From the NCBI RefSeq assembly GCF_043195195.1, contig NZ_JBAFWT010000003.1, positions 230,830-294,829 on the forward strand: 64,000 nucleotides of DNA, written 5' to 3'. The notes under the pieces are model-generated. The model ran no database searches and had not been told where the DNA came from. It was given only the letters and a program-made list of their open reading frames with translations. The stretch comes from NCEH01 sp043195195 (GTDB lineage Bacteria; Pseudomonadota; Alphaproteobacteria; Rhizobiales; Xanthobacteraceae). Positions 16,212 through 23,567 of this stretch are shown here, in pieces. The position numbers were made by a program, and so were the translations under genes. How positions within the stretch are numbered: the stretch's first letter is position 1; the number at the start of each line of letters is the position of its first letter.

Positions 16212-16652
16212 ATGACATGGACCCCCGAAAACATCGCCGAGCGCAACCCTCACCTCACTGTAGAAATGGTGGCTGAGCGCGCAGTTCTCACCCAGTCGAT
16301 GCTTGAGCGCATTAAGGCGCGCCGCGAAGAAGAGGCTTCCCTTGCTGATTTCTTCGAGCCGTCTCAAGAGTCGGACGAAGAGTCCGCATTGCAAATTGTC
16401 GCAGAAGACGCAGCAAAAGAACGCAACGAAATAGAGCGCAGGCAACGCGAAGCAGATATTGCGGAGCGTATCGCGACCAACCGACCGACGCACTACACGG
16501 TTGACTACACCAATCAACACGGTCGCCTTGGCATGGAAATGCCCAGCGCTGAATTTGCCGCTGATATGGCCAAAACCCTTCTGACCACCCCTGCATGGGG
16601 CAAGGTCACATCAGTTACAATCACAGCCCAGTTTGATGGAGTGGCACAATGA
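16212..16652 (+). CDS. Phage protein of unknown function
   Basis: 146 residues starting MTWTPENIAERNP after a clear GGGAG ribosome site. It has a charged helical middle (residues about 40-95, Glu/Arg/Ala-rich) and a beta-like C-terminus (VTSVTITAQFDG). It overlaps the following HTH gene by 4 nt (ATGA). It runs against the neighbouring leftward operons, so it is a separate transcription unit. No family recognised. Confidence 0.65.
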   Translation: MTWTPENIAERNPHLTVEMVAERAVLTQSMLERIKARREEEASLADFFEPSQESDEESALQIVAEDAAKERNEIERRQREADIAERIATNRPTHYTVDYTNQHGRLGMEMPSAEFAADMAKTLLTTPAWGKVTSVTITAQFDGVAQ

Positions 16653-16843
16653 CCCCCGAAGCATTCCGCGCCTGGCAGGAGCATTCCGGCCTGTCAGGAA
16701 AGGAAATCTCGGAAGCCCTTGGCAAGTCCACTCATACCATCGTCAGATATCGCCAGAGCGGCGTACCGGCGGAGGAAAGCACCACTGTGCGGCTTGCCCT
16801 GCGAGCGATCTCTAATGCACTTCCGCCATGGCCTGCAAAGTGA
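16649..16843 (+). CDS. XRE-type HTH regulator, small
   Basis: 64 residues: MTPEAFRAWQEHSGLSGKEISEALGKSTHTIVRY. The segment GKEISEALGKSTHTI is a typical helix-turn-helix. The start overlaps the upstream stop (ATGA). It may bind the inverted repeat at 16125-16157 and control late transcription; this is inference from position. Confidence 0.7.
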   Translation: MTPEAFRAWQEHSGLSGKEISEALGKSTHTIVRYRQSGVPAEESTTVRLALRAISNALPPWPAK

Positions 16844-16888
16844 GTGGTGGTCCGCAGCGCCTATCGGAGCCTTGCGGGATGGGGAAAG

Positions 16889-17371
16889 CTAGGCTCGAGA
16901 GAATTGCCCGAACAGCGCGCGCGACCGTTGCGCATAGGCCGCAGCAGCCTCTGCTTCACTCTGGAACGATCCGATCTGATATTGACGACCGTCGCAAGTT
17001 ATTTGCGCTACCCATCGATTTTTATCAGGTCGATAGACGACCCCACGGATTCCTGACTTAGAATTGACCCGCGCGACAGTATTGGCTTGATTTTGCGAAT
17101 TCGTCGCCAACCGCAAATTGACAATACGATTATCGTCGCGCTCGCGATTAATATGATCCACCTGAACTTCAGGCCATTCCCCGTAATATAATGCCCACGC
17201 CACTCTATGAGCATACAATTCCCTGCCCTTAACAGACAGTATCATATACCCAAGAGCGCCGATTCTGCCTGCTTTGGCGCCAGCAAGAGCGCCGCCAGTG
17301 CTAGATAGATGTATAAAATGGCCAGTGTACGGGTCATATCCAAGGCGGATTCGGATAAGCTTAATGTCCAT
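16889..17371 (-). CDS. HNH endonuclease with AP2 DNA-binding domain
   Basis: About 160 residues. The HNH part contains LYAHRVAWALYYGEWP, VDHINRERDDNRIVNLR (His and Asn ligands) and the C-terminal AP2-like part SGIRGVVYRPDKNRWVAQI...FQSEAEAAAAYA. Such genes are mobile intron-less homing endonucleases in phages. Base composition is more AT-rich than neighbours, a sign of transfer. The start at 17371 is chosen over 17386. It adjoins the tRNA cluster, whose nearest member looks damaged. Confidence 0.85.
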   Translation of the reverse strand: MDIKLIRIRLGYDPYTGHFIHLSSTGGALAGAKAGRIGALGYMILSVKGRELYAHRVAWALYYGEWPEVQVDHINRERDDNRIVNLRLATNSQNQANTVARVNSKSGIRGVVYRPDKNRWVAQITCDGRQYQIGSFQSEAEAAAAYAQRSRALFGQFSRA

Positions 17372-17387
17372 ACCGGTCCAACCCATC

Positions 17388-17445
17388 CACTGCGGTTTTG
17401 CTTTCGAGAGAGGCGGGGCTTGATACCCGCTGGGCTATGGCAGTG
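17388..17445 (-). other. tRNA-like remnant
   Basis: On the reverse strand CACTGC and GCAGTG close a 58-nt structure containing a D-arm-like CATAGCCCAGCGGGTA. No proper T-arm is found, so this looks like a deleted or decayed tRNA at the end of the cluster, next to the HNH gene. Weak evidence. Confidence 0.25.
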
Positions 17446-17575
17446 AACGCTCGCCCTTTATTGGCTCAACGGGTGATCCGCAGGGGTTCTGCCACAAACG
17501 CCGACTTGCAGGACCATTTCCGCATTTTGCCTCAGCGTGTCCTTCCACGCCGCCCTCTCGAAACTGTATCTAGCG

Positions 17576-17655
17576 GGCCGGTAACGGGGCTCGAACCCGC
17601 AACCCGAAGGAGCCGGGGTTAACCGGCCGCGTCTATCCCGTTCCGCCATACTGGC
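17576..17655 (-). tRNA. Phage tRNA-Leu (anticodon probably UAA)
   Basis: A class II tRNA shape: acceptor GCCAGTA / TACCGGC (one mismatch), a D-arm TGGCGGAA...AGACGC typical of Leu, an anticodon stem GCCGG / CCGGC around TTAACC, a short variable arm with TTCG, and a good T-arm GCGGG-TTCGAGC-CCCGT. The anticodon loop is one base short in the best pairing, so TAA is inferred from the Leu features. CCA is not encoded. It would read UUA, rare in GC-rich hosts. Confidence 0.6.
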
Positions 17656-17667
17656 GCCGCTAGAATT

Positions 17668-17739
17668 TGGAGCGGAGAGCGGGCATCGAACCCACCTTCA
17701 CAGCTTGGAAGGCTGTTACCTCGCCTTGAGGACCCCCGC
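17668..17739 (-). tRNA. Phage tRNA-Gly (anticodon UCC)
   Basis: Acceptor GCGGGGG / TCTCCGC, anticodon stem ACAGC / GCTGT with loop CTTCCAA (anticodon TCC), T-arm GTGGG-TTCGATG-CCCGC and an encoded CCA end (17668-17670). The D-arm is compact (CCTC-AAGGC-GAGG), which is unusual. It reads GGA codons. Confidence 0.75.
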
Positions 17740-17789
17740 CTATTAGTCCGTGCAGTCAAGCCCACGGCGGCGTCGAAGTGAATGACTGG

Positions 17790-17847
17790 GGTGCCTCAAT
17801 CCAGAAGTCAGGCACCTATTTGGTCGGGAAGCTGGCCTATCCGACCA
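17790..17847 (-). other. Two consecutive hairpins between tRNA-Thr and tRNA-Gly
   Basis: Stem 1 is TGGTCGG / CCGACCA (17821-17847) and stem 2 is GGTGCCT / AGGCACC (17790-17816), each 7 bp. They do not fold as a complete tRNA. They may be a decayed tRNA, a processing signal or a small RNA. The rest of 17740-17884 holds nothing I recognise. Confidence 0.35.
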
Positions 17848-17884
17848 CAAGCGTACACGTCGCCGCGCCGCGACCAGTCAACTA

Positions 17885-17960
17885 TGGAGCTATTGGCCAG
17901 GGTTCGAACCGGCGACCCGCGATTTACAAAATCGCCGCTCTACCACTGAGCTACAACGGC
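17885..17960 (-). tRNA. Phage tRNA-Thr (anticodon UGU)
   Basis: Starts GCCGTTGTAGCTCAGTGG with a perfect D-arm GCTC / GAGC. The anticodon stem GCGAT / ATCGC holds loop TTTGTAA (anticodon TGT). T-stem GCCGG / CTGGC encloses an 8-nt loop, one more than normal. Acceptor GCCGTTG / CAATAGC has one mismatch, and CCA is encoded (17885-17887). It reads ACA codons. The aberrant T-loop and mismatch could mean early decay. Confidence 0.7.
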
Positions 17961-18124
17961 TAAACTGAAACGATGGGGTAATTCTTCACCGGGAGCGCGT
18001 ACTGGTCCAATCACCTTGCGATGATCCCCACGCCATCTCTACCCATCACCCGGCCTGCCTCATGTGCGCCTGCGGGCGCGAATCTGGCTCATATTGACTT
18101 TGTCTCACAGTCGCGTACTCGGCG

Positions 18125-18706
18125 TCAATGGTCTTTTTGCAGTTTCCCGAAAAAAATTGCGAGACGATGCAGCCCCTCGGACAACCTATCCACAGCAATG
18201 GCCCGGCCACGGTCCAGATTGGCGTGCCCGCTGATCATGCACCCGACTTCCGCAGGATCTTGCCCGTCAAGGATAATCGGATCAAGAACGCGATAAAAAT
18301 ACATGCCTAAGCAATCCCGCGCACCACGAAACTGCCCCCTGTGATATGCTGTGCGCTCGCTGCTCGGCATTGCACTTTGGGGCATGGTTAGGCCCTCGCC
18401 CTTTGATCCCGCGCCATAGTCGATTGCGCCGAGCCCATTTAGACCGGACAGGTACCAGTGCGAATAATACTGATCTCCCGCCTGATACAGAATCGTATTT
18501 CGGTCTTTGTCGCTGCGATCCAGGCATTGGCGGATTGCCAGACGGAGAAGAGGCTCATCCTCCATTCGACGGATGCCATCCGCGCCGATGCGAACGTCAC
18601 CCCCCGCATGGGATAGGCGTTCTGGCGTCGGGACAGGCGTCAAAGCGGCGCGCTCTGCCGCACGATCGATGAGCTTAGGCTTTGGCTTCAGAGCTGCGCG
18701 GGCCAT
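18125..18706 (-). CDS. DUF6456-like phage protein, possible late regulator
   Basis: 193 residues. The C-terminal half has SERTAYHRGQFRGARDCLG, LDPIILDGQDPAEVG and AIAVDRLSEGLHRLAIFFGK, a pattern like DUF6456 proteins of alphaproteobacteria and their phages. The N-terminus is Lys/Arg-rich. Position before the late region, after replication genes, would suit an antiterminator or activator, but that is speculative. The 164-nt gap 17961-18124 after it shows nothing clear. Confidence 0.5.
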   Translation of the reverse strand: MARAALKPKPKLIDRAAERAALTPVPTPERLSHAGGDVRIGADGIRRMEDEPLLRLAIRQCLDRSDKDRNTILYQAGDQYYSHWYLSGLNGLGAIDYGAGSKGEGLTMPQSAMPSSERTAYHRGQFRGARDCLGMYFYRVLDPIILDGQDPAEVGCMISGHANLDRGRAIAVDRLSEGLHRLAIFFGKLQKDH

Positions 18707-18709
18707 GTG

Positions 18710-18880
18710 TCAGTCCTTGTTCAGCGGGGTGACGCGGTAGGCTTTCCCGTCTTCCATGTGAACTACGAAGGACGGGGCGTCTATGCGTTCGATCCTCCGA
18801 TTAATGCTGGCGAGCGCAAGACTATTCATCACGACTACAACTACGATGATAAAAACCCAGTAGCGGGCGCCATCATTCAT
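18710..18880 (-). CDS. 56-residue membrane protein
   Basis: Starts MNDGARYWVFIIVVVVVMNS. There is one transmembrane segment (residues 8-25), then a cytosolic or periplasmic tail with VVHMEDGKAYRVTPLN. The ATG is 2 nt after the stop of the previous ORF, and the gene ends 4 nt before the next start. Its function is unknown; holin-like size but only one span. Confidence 0.6.
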   Translation of the reverse strand: MNDGARYWVFIIVVVVVMNSLALASINRRIERIDAPSFVVHMEDGKAYRVTPLNKD

Positions 18881-18881
18881 C

Positions 18882-19019
18882 TCACAACCCCGCCAGAACA
18901 GAGGAGCACTGCTGCACAGCCTGATCCGGGACGCGCACCAGGCTCGCCCCGAACAGCATTGAGCACGCCATCACGAACGCAGCGGCCGCGCCCAATTTCA
19001 GCCCGTCAACAATCGTCAT
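18882..19019 (-). CDS. 45-residue membrane peptide
   Basis: Starts MTIVDGLKLGAAAAFVMACS and continues with a hydrophobic MLFGASLV stretch, one transmembrane helix, then a Gln/Cys/Ser tail. The ATG overlaps the upstream stop (ATGA 19019-19016). Paired with the 56-residue membrane protein it may form a small membrane module; function unknown. Confidence 0.55.
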   Translation of the reverse strand: MTIVDGLKLGAAAAFVMACSMLFGASLVRVPDQAVQQCSSVLAGL

Positions 19020-19234
19020 TGGCTCGCCCTCTCACTTTCACTTGTCGTTAGCCTCGCTCCCTTGAGCGCCGCTCGCATCTCCTGCACCAGAGCTAGCTCT
19101 TCCGTGTGCCGCTGGGCTGATTTGTCGTTGCCGTCGTCTGCCATCCGCTCGATCCTACGACCCAGGACGGATGCCCGGCATCCAAGGGCGGCGATCAGAG
19201 CGTCACGCTCGGCTTTGGTGCCTCGGAAGAGCAT
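19016..19234 (-). CDS. Small helical phage protein
   Basis: 72 residues, MLFRGTKAERDALIAALGCRA..., almost entirely charged helix; ends overlapping the next ORF by 4 nt. No family recognised. Confidence 0.55.
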   Translation of the reverse strand: MLFRGTKAERDALIAALGCRASVLGRRIERMADDGNDKSAQRHTEELALVQEMRAALKGARLTTSESERASQ

Positions 19235-19237
19235 GTG

Positions 19238-19624
19238 TTAGCGCCCCTCCTGCTTGAGAGCAGCGCGTCCGGCAAGAACTGTCTTGAATTCATCCGGAAG
19301 CGTGCAGTTTTCTGGCGCGTTGCGGAACATCGGCGCGATATCTTCATGTCGATACCCGGCGAGCCCGCATCCGATGGGCGTAACCTGAAACATTAAGTCC
19401 GGTCGACTCCGGGCGAAGTCAAGAAAAGCCCGCACACTATGATCTACCGCCGAAAGGCTGCGGGTTTTCAGCGCTACGTCTTTCGTGGCGATACCGTAGC
19501 TCTGCCCCTGCAAGCCTTCGCCCTGCCCATAAATAGCGCCCCGGTAATGCCACGCCCATAATGCCGCGCCCGCGCCGTGGCGCCCTGCTAGATTCGAGCC
19601 AAAAACGAAAATCGGTTCGCCCAT
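19238..19624 (-). CDS. Macro-domain-like protein (A1S_2505 family)
   Basis: 128 residues: EPIFVFGSNLAGRHGAGAALWAW, YGIATKDVALKTRSL, and MFQVTPIGCGLAGYRHEDIAPMF match phage macro-domain-like proteins of the A1S_2505 family. Macro domains bind ADP-ribose or its derivatives. The phage may use it to reverse ADP-ribosylation or NAD-derived signals of host defence (inference). The C-terminus AALKQEGR repeats a linker seen at other gene ends in this phage. Confidence 0.7.
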   Translation of the reverse strand: MGEPIFVFGSNLAGRHGAGAALWAWHYRGAIYGQGEGLQGQSYGIATKDVALKTRSLSAVDHSVRAFLDFARSRPDLMFQVTPIGCGLAGYRHEDIAPMFRNAPENCTLPDEFKTVLAGRAALKQEGR

Positions 19625-19627
19625 CCC

Positions 19628-19858
19628 TCACTCCTCCCCTTTGTGAGGGGCGGTCCGGCCGTCGTCGGCGAACGGGTTCTTCCACAAGCTCCCGTCTTTG
19701 AAATGATACCTTCCACACGATTCGCACGCCCACCTGATGAAGACGTCCATATCCACTACTGGCTTGACAAGATCTTCGGTGCCAGGCCGGGCTATGGCCG
19801 GGGACACGGGTTCTAATCGGCGGTTATAATTATCGAACCCGCAGATTTTACATTTCAT
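19628..19858 (-). CDS. Zinc-ribbon-like small protein
   Basis: 76 residues with two Cys pairs, CKICGFDNYN (N-terminal) and CESCGRYHF, likely one zinc site. The C-terminus TAPHKGEE and 28 bases around the stop are identical to the end of the gene at 44312, in inverted orientation. Function unknown. Confidence 0.6.
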   Translation of the reverse strand: MKCKICGFDNYNRRLEPVSPAIARPGTEDLVKPVVDMDVFIRWACESCGRYHFKDGSLWKNPFADDGRTAPHKGEE

Positions 19859-19861
19859 CTC

Positions 19862-19960
19862 TCAGCCCTCCCCACCAGTAATTTCGGGGCGATCGCGAAA
19901 CGACTCTACCGAGCCCCTGCACCACAGATTGAATGCTTGGTTTGCGGCATCGTCACTCAT
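19862..19960 (-). CDS. 32-residue ORF after ssb
   Basis: Reads MSDDAANQAFNLWCRGSVES then FRDRPEITGGEG. The ATG overlaps the ssb stop (TGATG 19962-19958), and the stop lies 4 nt before the next start. It is too short for standard callers but fits the coupled layout. Unknown. Confidence 0.4.
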   Translation of the reverse strand: MSDDAANQAFNLWCRGSVESFRDRPEITGGEG

Positions 19961-20439
19961 CAGCGCATCTCCGGGGCAAAGGGAATTTCGTCGTCCATAT
20001 CGTCGCTGATCGGGCGCGAACCAGCCGAACCCGACGCTCGCTCAGATCGGCTAGGAGCGTCGCCAGCGTCCGTTTCACGCTCCGATGAACTCGCCCCGCT
20101 CAAAATGGTCAGCTCGCCCCTGTACGGCCTCAGGACGACTTCCGTGGTGTATTGCTCGCGCCCATCCTTCTCGTACTTGCGGGTTTCCAACTGGCCTTCG
20201 ATGTAGACGGTCGTGCCCTTCTTCAGAAACCTCTCGCAGACGCCGACAAGATTTTCGTTGAGCACCGAGACACGATGCCACTCGGTTCGCTCTTTCCGCT
20301 CTCCGCTCTGCTTGTCTCTCCAAGACTCACTGGTTGCGACGCTTAGATTAGCAACCCTTCCGCCGTTTTGGAAGCTTCGGACCTCTGGATCGCGGCCCAA
20401 ATTCCCCAAAATAATTACTTTATTCACAGATCCAGCCAT
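19960..20439 (-). CDS. ssb: Single-stranded DNA-binding protein
   Basis: 159 residues. The OB fold (1-110) has VNKVIILGNLGRDPEVR, GRVANLSVATSESW, TEWHRVSVL and GTTVYIEGQLETRKY. A Ser/Asp-rich linker and an acidic tip DDEIPFAPEMR follow (the usual DDDIPF is varied and extended by four residues). It protects ssDNA during phage replication and recombination. The start overlaps the stop of the replication protein gene by 1 nt. Confidence 0.9.
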   Translation of the reverse strand: MAGSVNKVIILGNLGRDPEVRSFQNGGRVANLSVATSESWRDKQSGERKERTEWHRVSVLNENLVGVCERFLKKGTTVYIEGQLETRKYEKDGREQYTTEVVLRPYRGELTILSGASSSERETDAGDAPSRSERASGSAGSRPISDDMDDEIPFAPEMR

Positions 20440-21419
20440 TACGCGGCACTCCCTTGTTTCTGAAATTTGAACGTGAGTTCACTTGGTGCCGCGCACTTTG
20501 GGTGCCCAGGCGGGGGGCCAAGCACAGCATCAGGCCAATCTCCGGTATCGCCGAAGCGCCGAATGGCCCGCTCCCATTCCGCCGGCTTAACGGTGGTTGG
20601 GTCTTTCACAACGACAAGGGCCGGCTTAGCCATATCCGGCGCACGCTTTTTGTGCGCCTCGCGAATGTCTTCATCGAAATAATTCAGCGACCTAACGCTT
20701 TTCCCTGCTCGCAACTTCTGCTCGAGCTTCCCCAGCACCACGGCTTCGCAGATCCGCATGTCGAACCCCTGCGATGCCCAGACGTGCACCGTGTGCGTGT
20801 CCAGCGTGAGCCGGCTCGGGTCGTTACTGAGCCGTCGGTAGAGGCTGGTGATTTTGGTTGCCAGAGTGGCGGCCGGCGATGGCGGCTCGTTGGCCGGGTC
20901 TTGCGTCTGACCAGAGACAGGCGAGGCCACCGCATCACCCGCGCCCACAGAAGATGCGTGAGCATCTTCTTCTGTCTCTGTATCTGTCTCTGACTCTGGG
21001 GGCGTTGCACAACGTCCCTGCAACGTCCCTGCAACGTTGCGTTCCGTTTCATTAACGTCTCTATCCGTTGTTGGGACGTTGCGACGACGTTCGCGCAACC
21101 GCCTCGAGCGCTCGGTAGAGGTATCACCCTCATATTGCCGGCGCTTCCACGCGCTTACCGCTCCATCTTCGATCATGCTGATTTCACTCATCGCGTCGAA
21201 AACAGATTTGATCGCATCCACTGGCTCTGAAAGCGCTGCCGCCACACGGCGTGGCGTCGTTTCGAACCTTCCTCCATCTTCGGTTTCTGCCGCAGATTCC
21301 AAGATCGAATGCCAAACGGCGATAGCAATGGATCGCGAGCAGCCCGCAATAACAGACGCCTCAGCGAGCTTGTCGTCCTTAACGGTCCCCGCGTATGCTC
21401 GATACCAGCGGTTGCTCAT
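20439..21419 (-). CDS. Phage replication organiser (DnaD/DnaT-like)
   Basis: 326 residues. The N-terminal winged-helix-like part (WYRAYAGTVKDDKLAEA..., residues 1-100) resembles phage replisome organisers. A charged linker, STERSRRLRERRRNVP, and a Ser/Thr/Glu stretch follow, then a C-terminal helical part with GKSVRSLNYFDEDIREA. It sits between dnaB and ssb, where helicase loaders are found. Role as helicase loader or origin binder is inferred. Confidence 0.65.
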   Translation of the reverse strand: MSNRWYRAYAGTVKDDKLAEASVIAGCSRSIAIAVWHSILESAAETEDGGRFETTPRRVAAALSEPVDAIKSVFDAMSEISMIEDGAVSAWKRRQYEGDTSTERSRRLRERRRNVPTTDRDVNETERNVAGTLQGRCATPPESETDTETEEDAHASSVGAGDAVASPVSGQTQDPANEPPSPAATLATKITSLYRRLSNDPSRLTLDTHTVHVWASQGFDMRICEAVVLGKLEQKLRAGKSVRSLNYFDEDIREAHKKRAPDMAKPALVVVKDPTTVKPAEWERAIRRFGDTGDWPDAVLGPPPGHPKCAAPSELTFKFQKQGSAA

Positions 21420-21425
21420 TGCCTG

Positions 21426-22847
21426 CTATCTCCCCAAGTTGCGGATTGCATTGCAACCGATGTCGCAGAACACGGACACGATCTTGATCGGCCCCTGGCG
21501 TTGTTTAGCGATGGCGATTTCCATGATGTTTTCGTTGGCGTACAAAGCCGCCTGACGCTCTGCCTCGTCCTCTGCGGTCTTCCCTTTCTGCCGCTCGAGG
21601 TAATAGGATTCTCGGTGGAGGAAGAGCACTACGTCGGCGTCCTGCTCGAGGGCGCCGGAATCCCGCAGGTCTGACAGCTGGGGACGCTTATCGTCCCGGT
21701 TCTCATTGCCGCGGTTCAATTGGCACAACACCAAAACACAGACATTCATTTCTTTCGCCAGTGCTTTTAACGCTCCGCTGATTTCCGTTACCTCTGCCGT
21801 CCTATTTCCGGAGTACCGCTCCGAAGCGCGCACGAGGTGGACGTGGTCGATCACCACTAACTCGAGACGCGGCTTTCCTTCCCGCTCCCATCTCTCTTTC
21901 AGCTTTCTGGTACGGGACGTAATCTGCCCAACAGTCAAACCCATTTCCTGCTGTATTTCGATTGGCCATGGGATAACTTCAAGCGCCGCGCGCTCGAGCC
22001 TGGCCACCTCTTTGTCGTCCACTTGACCAGCGCGGATCGATCGATAGGTAATCGGAGGACCGTTTCCGTAGGTTAAATCGGACAAGGCTCGTTGAGTGAG
22101 AGATTGGGCGCCCATCTCGAGCGAAAAGAACGCCACCCCGTGACCGCTCTTCGCTGCCTTGCAGGCGATGGAAAAACCTGTCGCCGTCTTCCCCACGCTT
22201 GGCCTAGCGCCAAGGAGAACCATTTCCCCGTAAGACATTCCGAGCGTAGCGTCATCTAGCTCGGACAGTCCATATGCGACACCAGCAATGGCTCGCCCGC
22301 TTTCTTTGGTCTCCAACATCTGGCGATATGCGCCGGCCGCCGCAGCGCCGATAGACATAGGCTTTACGGATTGATCCAGATTAGCCGAAACAATCCCATC
22401 AAGAACTTCTATGCTCGCTCGAGCGGCTTCTGCAGGAGAGCGCGCAGACTGGGACAGAGCTGTCGCGCGCAGCGTGTCACCGACTTCAGCCATTCGTCTG
22501 AAATCAGCCAATTCGCGGATATGCGAGGCATAGTCTCGACACCCTACCACTGTAATTGATTCAGACGCGAGACGCGCTACATATTGCCCAACGGTCATCC
22601 CATCGAACAACTCTTGCGAGGCAACGGATTTGAGCGCGCCGATCGTCAACGTCATGTCGATCGATCTGCCCATACGTCGGGCCTCGAGGAAGGTGCCCCA
22701 AATATGACCGTGCACCGGCTCGAAAAAGTCTTCTGGGGCAACCCTGCCTTCAACAACATCAACGGCATCGGAGTTGATGAGCGCGGCCCCAATTAGGGCC
22801 TGCTCTGCCTCGATATTGTGCGGAAGTTTTGAATCTACTCCGATCAT
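21426..22847 (-). CDS. dnaB: Replicative DNA helicase DnaB
   Basis: 473 residues. The N-terminal DnaB domain opens LPHNIEAEQALIGAALIN, and the RecA-like domain has Walker A GARPSVGKTA (213-222), SLEMGAQSLTQRAL, VVIDHVHLV (Walker B) and VLVLCQLNRG, with GALEQDADVVLFLHRE near the end. It unwinds the replication fork. The phage thus carries its own helicase with loader and SSB. Confidence 0.92.
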   Translation of the reverse strand: MIGVDSKLPHNIEAEQALIGAALINSDAVDVVEGRVAPEDFFEPVHGHIWGTFLEARRMGRSIDMTLTIGALKSVASQELFDGMTVGQYVARLASESITVVGCRDYASHIRELADFRRMAEVGDTLRATALSQSARSPAEAARASIEVLDGIVSANLDQSVKPMSIGAAAAGAYRQMLETKESGRAIAGVAYGLSELDDATLGMSYGEMVLLGARPSVGKTATGFSIACKAAKSGHGVAFFSLEMGAQSLTQRALSDLTYGNGPPITYRSIRAGQVDDKEVARLERAALEVIPWPIEIQQEMGLTVGQITSRTRKLKERWEREGKPRLELVVIDHVHLVRASERYSGNRTAEVTEISGALKALAKEMNVCVLVLCQLNRGNENRDDKRPQLSDLRDSGALEQDADVVLFLHRESYYLERQKGKTAEDEAERQAALYANENIMEIAIAKQRQGPIKIVSVFCDIGCNAIRNLGR

Positions 22848-23068
22848 TTGTGCCGGCCGATCATGAGGATATCCGCATTATGCAGGGCCGCCCGCTGGTC
22901 GGTGCTCAAGAACACATCCATAAACGCTCGGTGGGCAGCCCCGGCCGCGATACCGTCTGCAAGACGCAGCGTTTGTTGGGCGCGCTTTACTGCCGCCACA
23001 TAAACATCCCAGCGATCTGAGATGACCGCTTCCCGTTGCGCTTCCAGGGAGATGATATCTGCGCTCAT
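22844..23068 (-). CDS. Small phage protein upstream of dnaB
   Basis: 74 residues from MSADIISLEAQREAV; the longer frame crosses the promoter region and is rejected. All-helical and Ala-rich. It overlaps the dnaB start by 4 nt and is the first gene after the divergent promoter region at 23069-23148. Unknown function. Confidence 0.6.
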   Translation of the reverse strand: MSADIISLEAQREAVISDRWDVYVAAVKRAQQTLRLADGIAAGAAHRAFMDVFLSTDQRAALHNADILMIGRHK

Positions 23069-23092
23069 GCGGCCTCCCGGTGATTTATAAGA

Positions 23093-23121
23093 TTGACGCA
23101 TAGGTCCAATGGACCTATAAC
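23093..23121 (+). promoter_or_regulatory. Strong rightward promoter with operator palindrome
   Basis: TTGACG (23093-23098), 17 nt, TATAAC (23116-23121) is close to the sigma70 consensus. The inverted repeat ATAGGTCC-AAT-GGACCTAT (23100-23118) fills the spacer and part of the -10 box, an arrangement typical of a repressor operator. On the other strand TATAAA-like sequence at 23085-23090 may serve the leftward gene at 23068. Confidence 0.7.
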
Positions 23122-23148
23122 AATGGGAGAAACGCAGGAACAAGCGCC

Positions 23149-23373
23149 ATGACATCCGCCCACCCACTCATTTCCGCCGCTCTTGCAATGCCGAAGACCC
23201 ACGCTGTGGTCACGACCTACGCAGATGGGCAGATCAAGACCTTCGAGACGCGAAGCATCGGCTCGGCAGAAACCTTCGCTATCGGCGAGCGTCGTAAGAT
23301 TGGGCGCGACCTGATCAGCCGGGAGACTGGCGCAACGGTTCGCGTTATCTCTGTCGTGGTGGAGACCCTGTGA
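23149..23373 (+). CDS. Small phage protein in a rightward HTH operon
   Basis: 74 residues, MTSAHPLISAALAMPKTHAV..., beta-rich with IGSAETFAIGERRKIGRDLISRE. It is expressed from the promoter at 23093-23121, against the flanking leftward genes, and overlaps the HTH gene by 4 nt. Unknown function. Confidence 0.6.
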   Translation: MTSAHPLISAALAMPKTHAVVTTYADGQIKTFETRSIGSAETFAIGERRKIGRDLISRETGATVRVISVVVETL

Positions 23374-23555
23374 AACAAGCCGAACTTGAGCGCCGCGCGT
23401 CCGTACTTTATGGCGCGGATTGGCAAACTCCTCTCGCAAAAAGGGTTTGCGTAGACCCCCGCACTGTACGGCGGTGGAAGGCTGGGGACCGGGATATCCC
23501 AGCATGGGTGGAGTGGGTTTTAGGGGTTCTGGAGCGGAACCCGAAAGAACGTTGA
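23370..23555 (+). CDS. Small HTH DNA-binding protein
   Basis: 61 residues; TPLAKRVCVDPRTVRRWKAGDRDIPAW is a helix-turn-helix core (located by TPLAKR and RRWKAG). Probably an autoregulator acting at the ATAGGTCC palindrome upstream; it may control the divergent replication operon. It starts in an ATGA-type overlap with its partner gene. Confidence 0.65.
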   Translation: MKQAELERRASVLYGADWQTPLAKRVCVDPRTVRRWKAGDRDIPAWVEWVLGVLERNPKER

Positions 23556-23567
23556 GCCGCGCGTTAT

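Noticed and set aside
16134..16520. 128-codon leftward frame over the gene at 16212
   Set aside because: Cys/Leu/Arg-rich antisense; the rightward gene has a good ribosome site and coupling to the HTH gene.
17790..17847. A fourth intact tRNA (Gln-like anticodon CTG)
   Set aside because: The stems fold as two separate hairpins; acceptor and T-arms cannot be formed.
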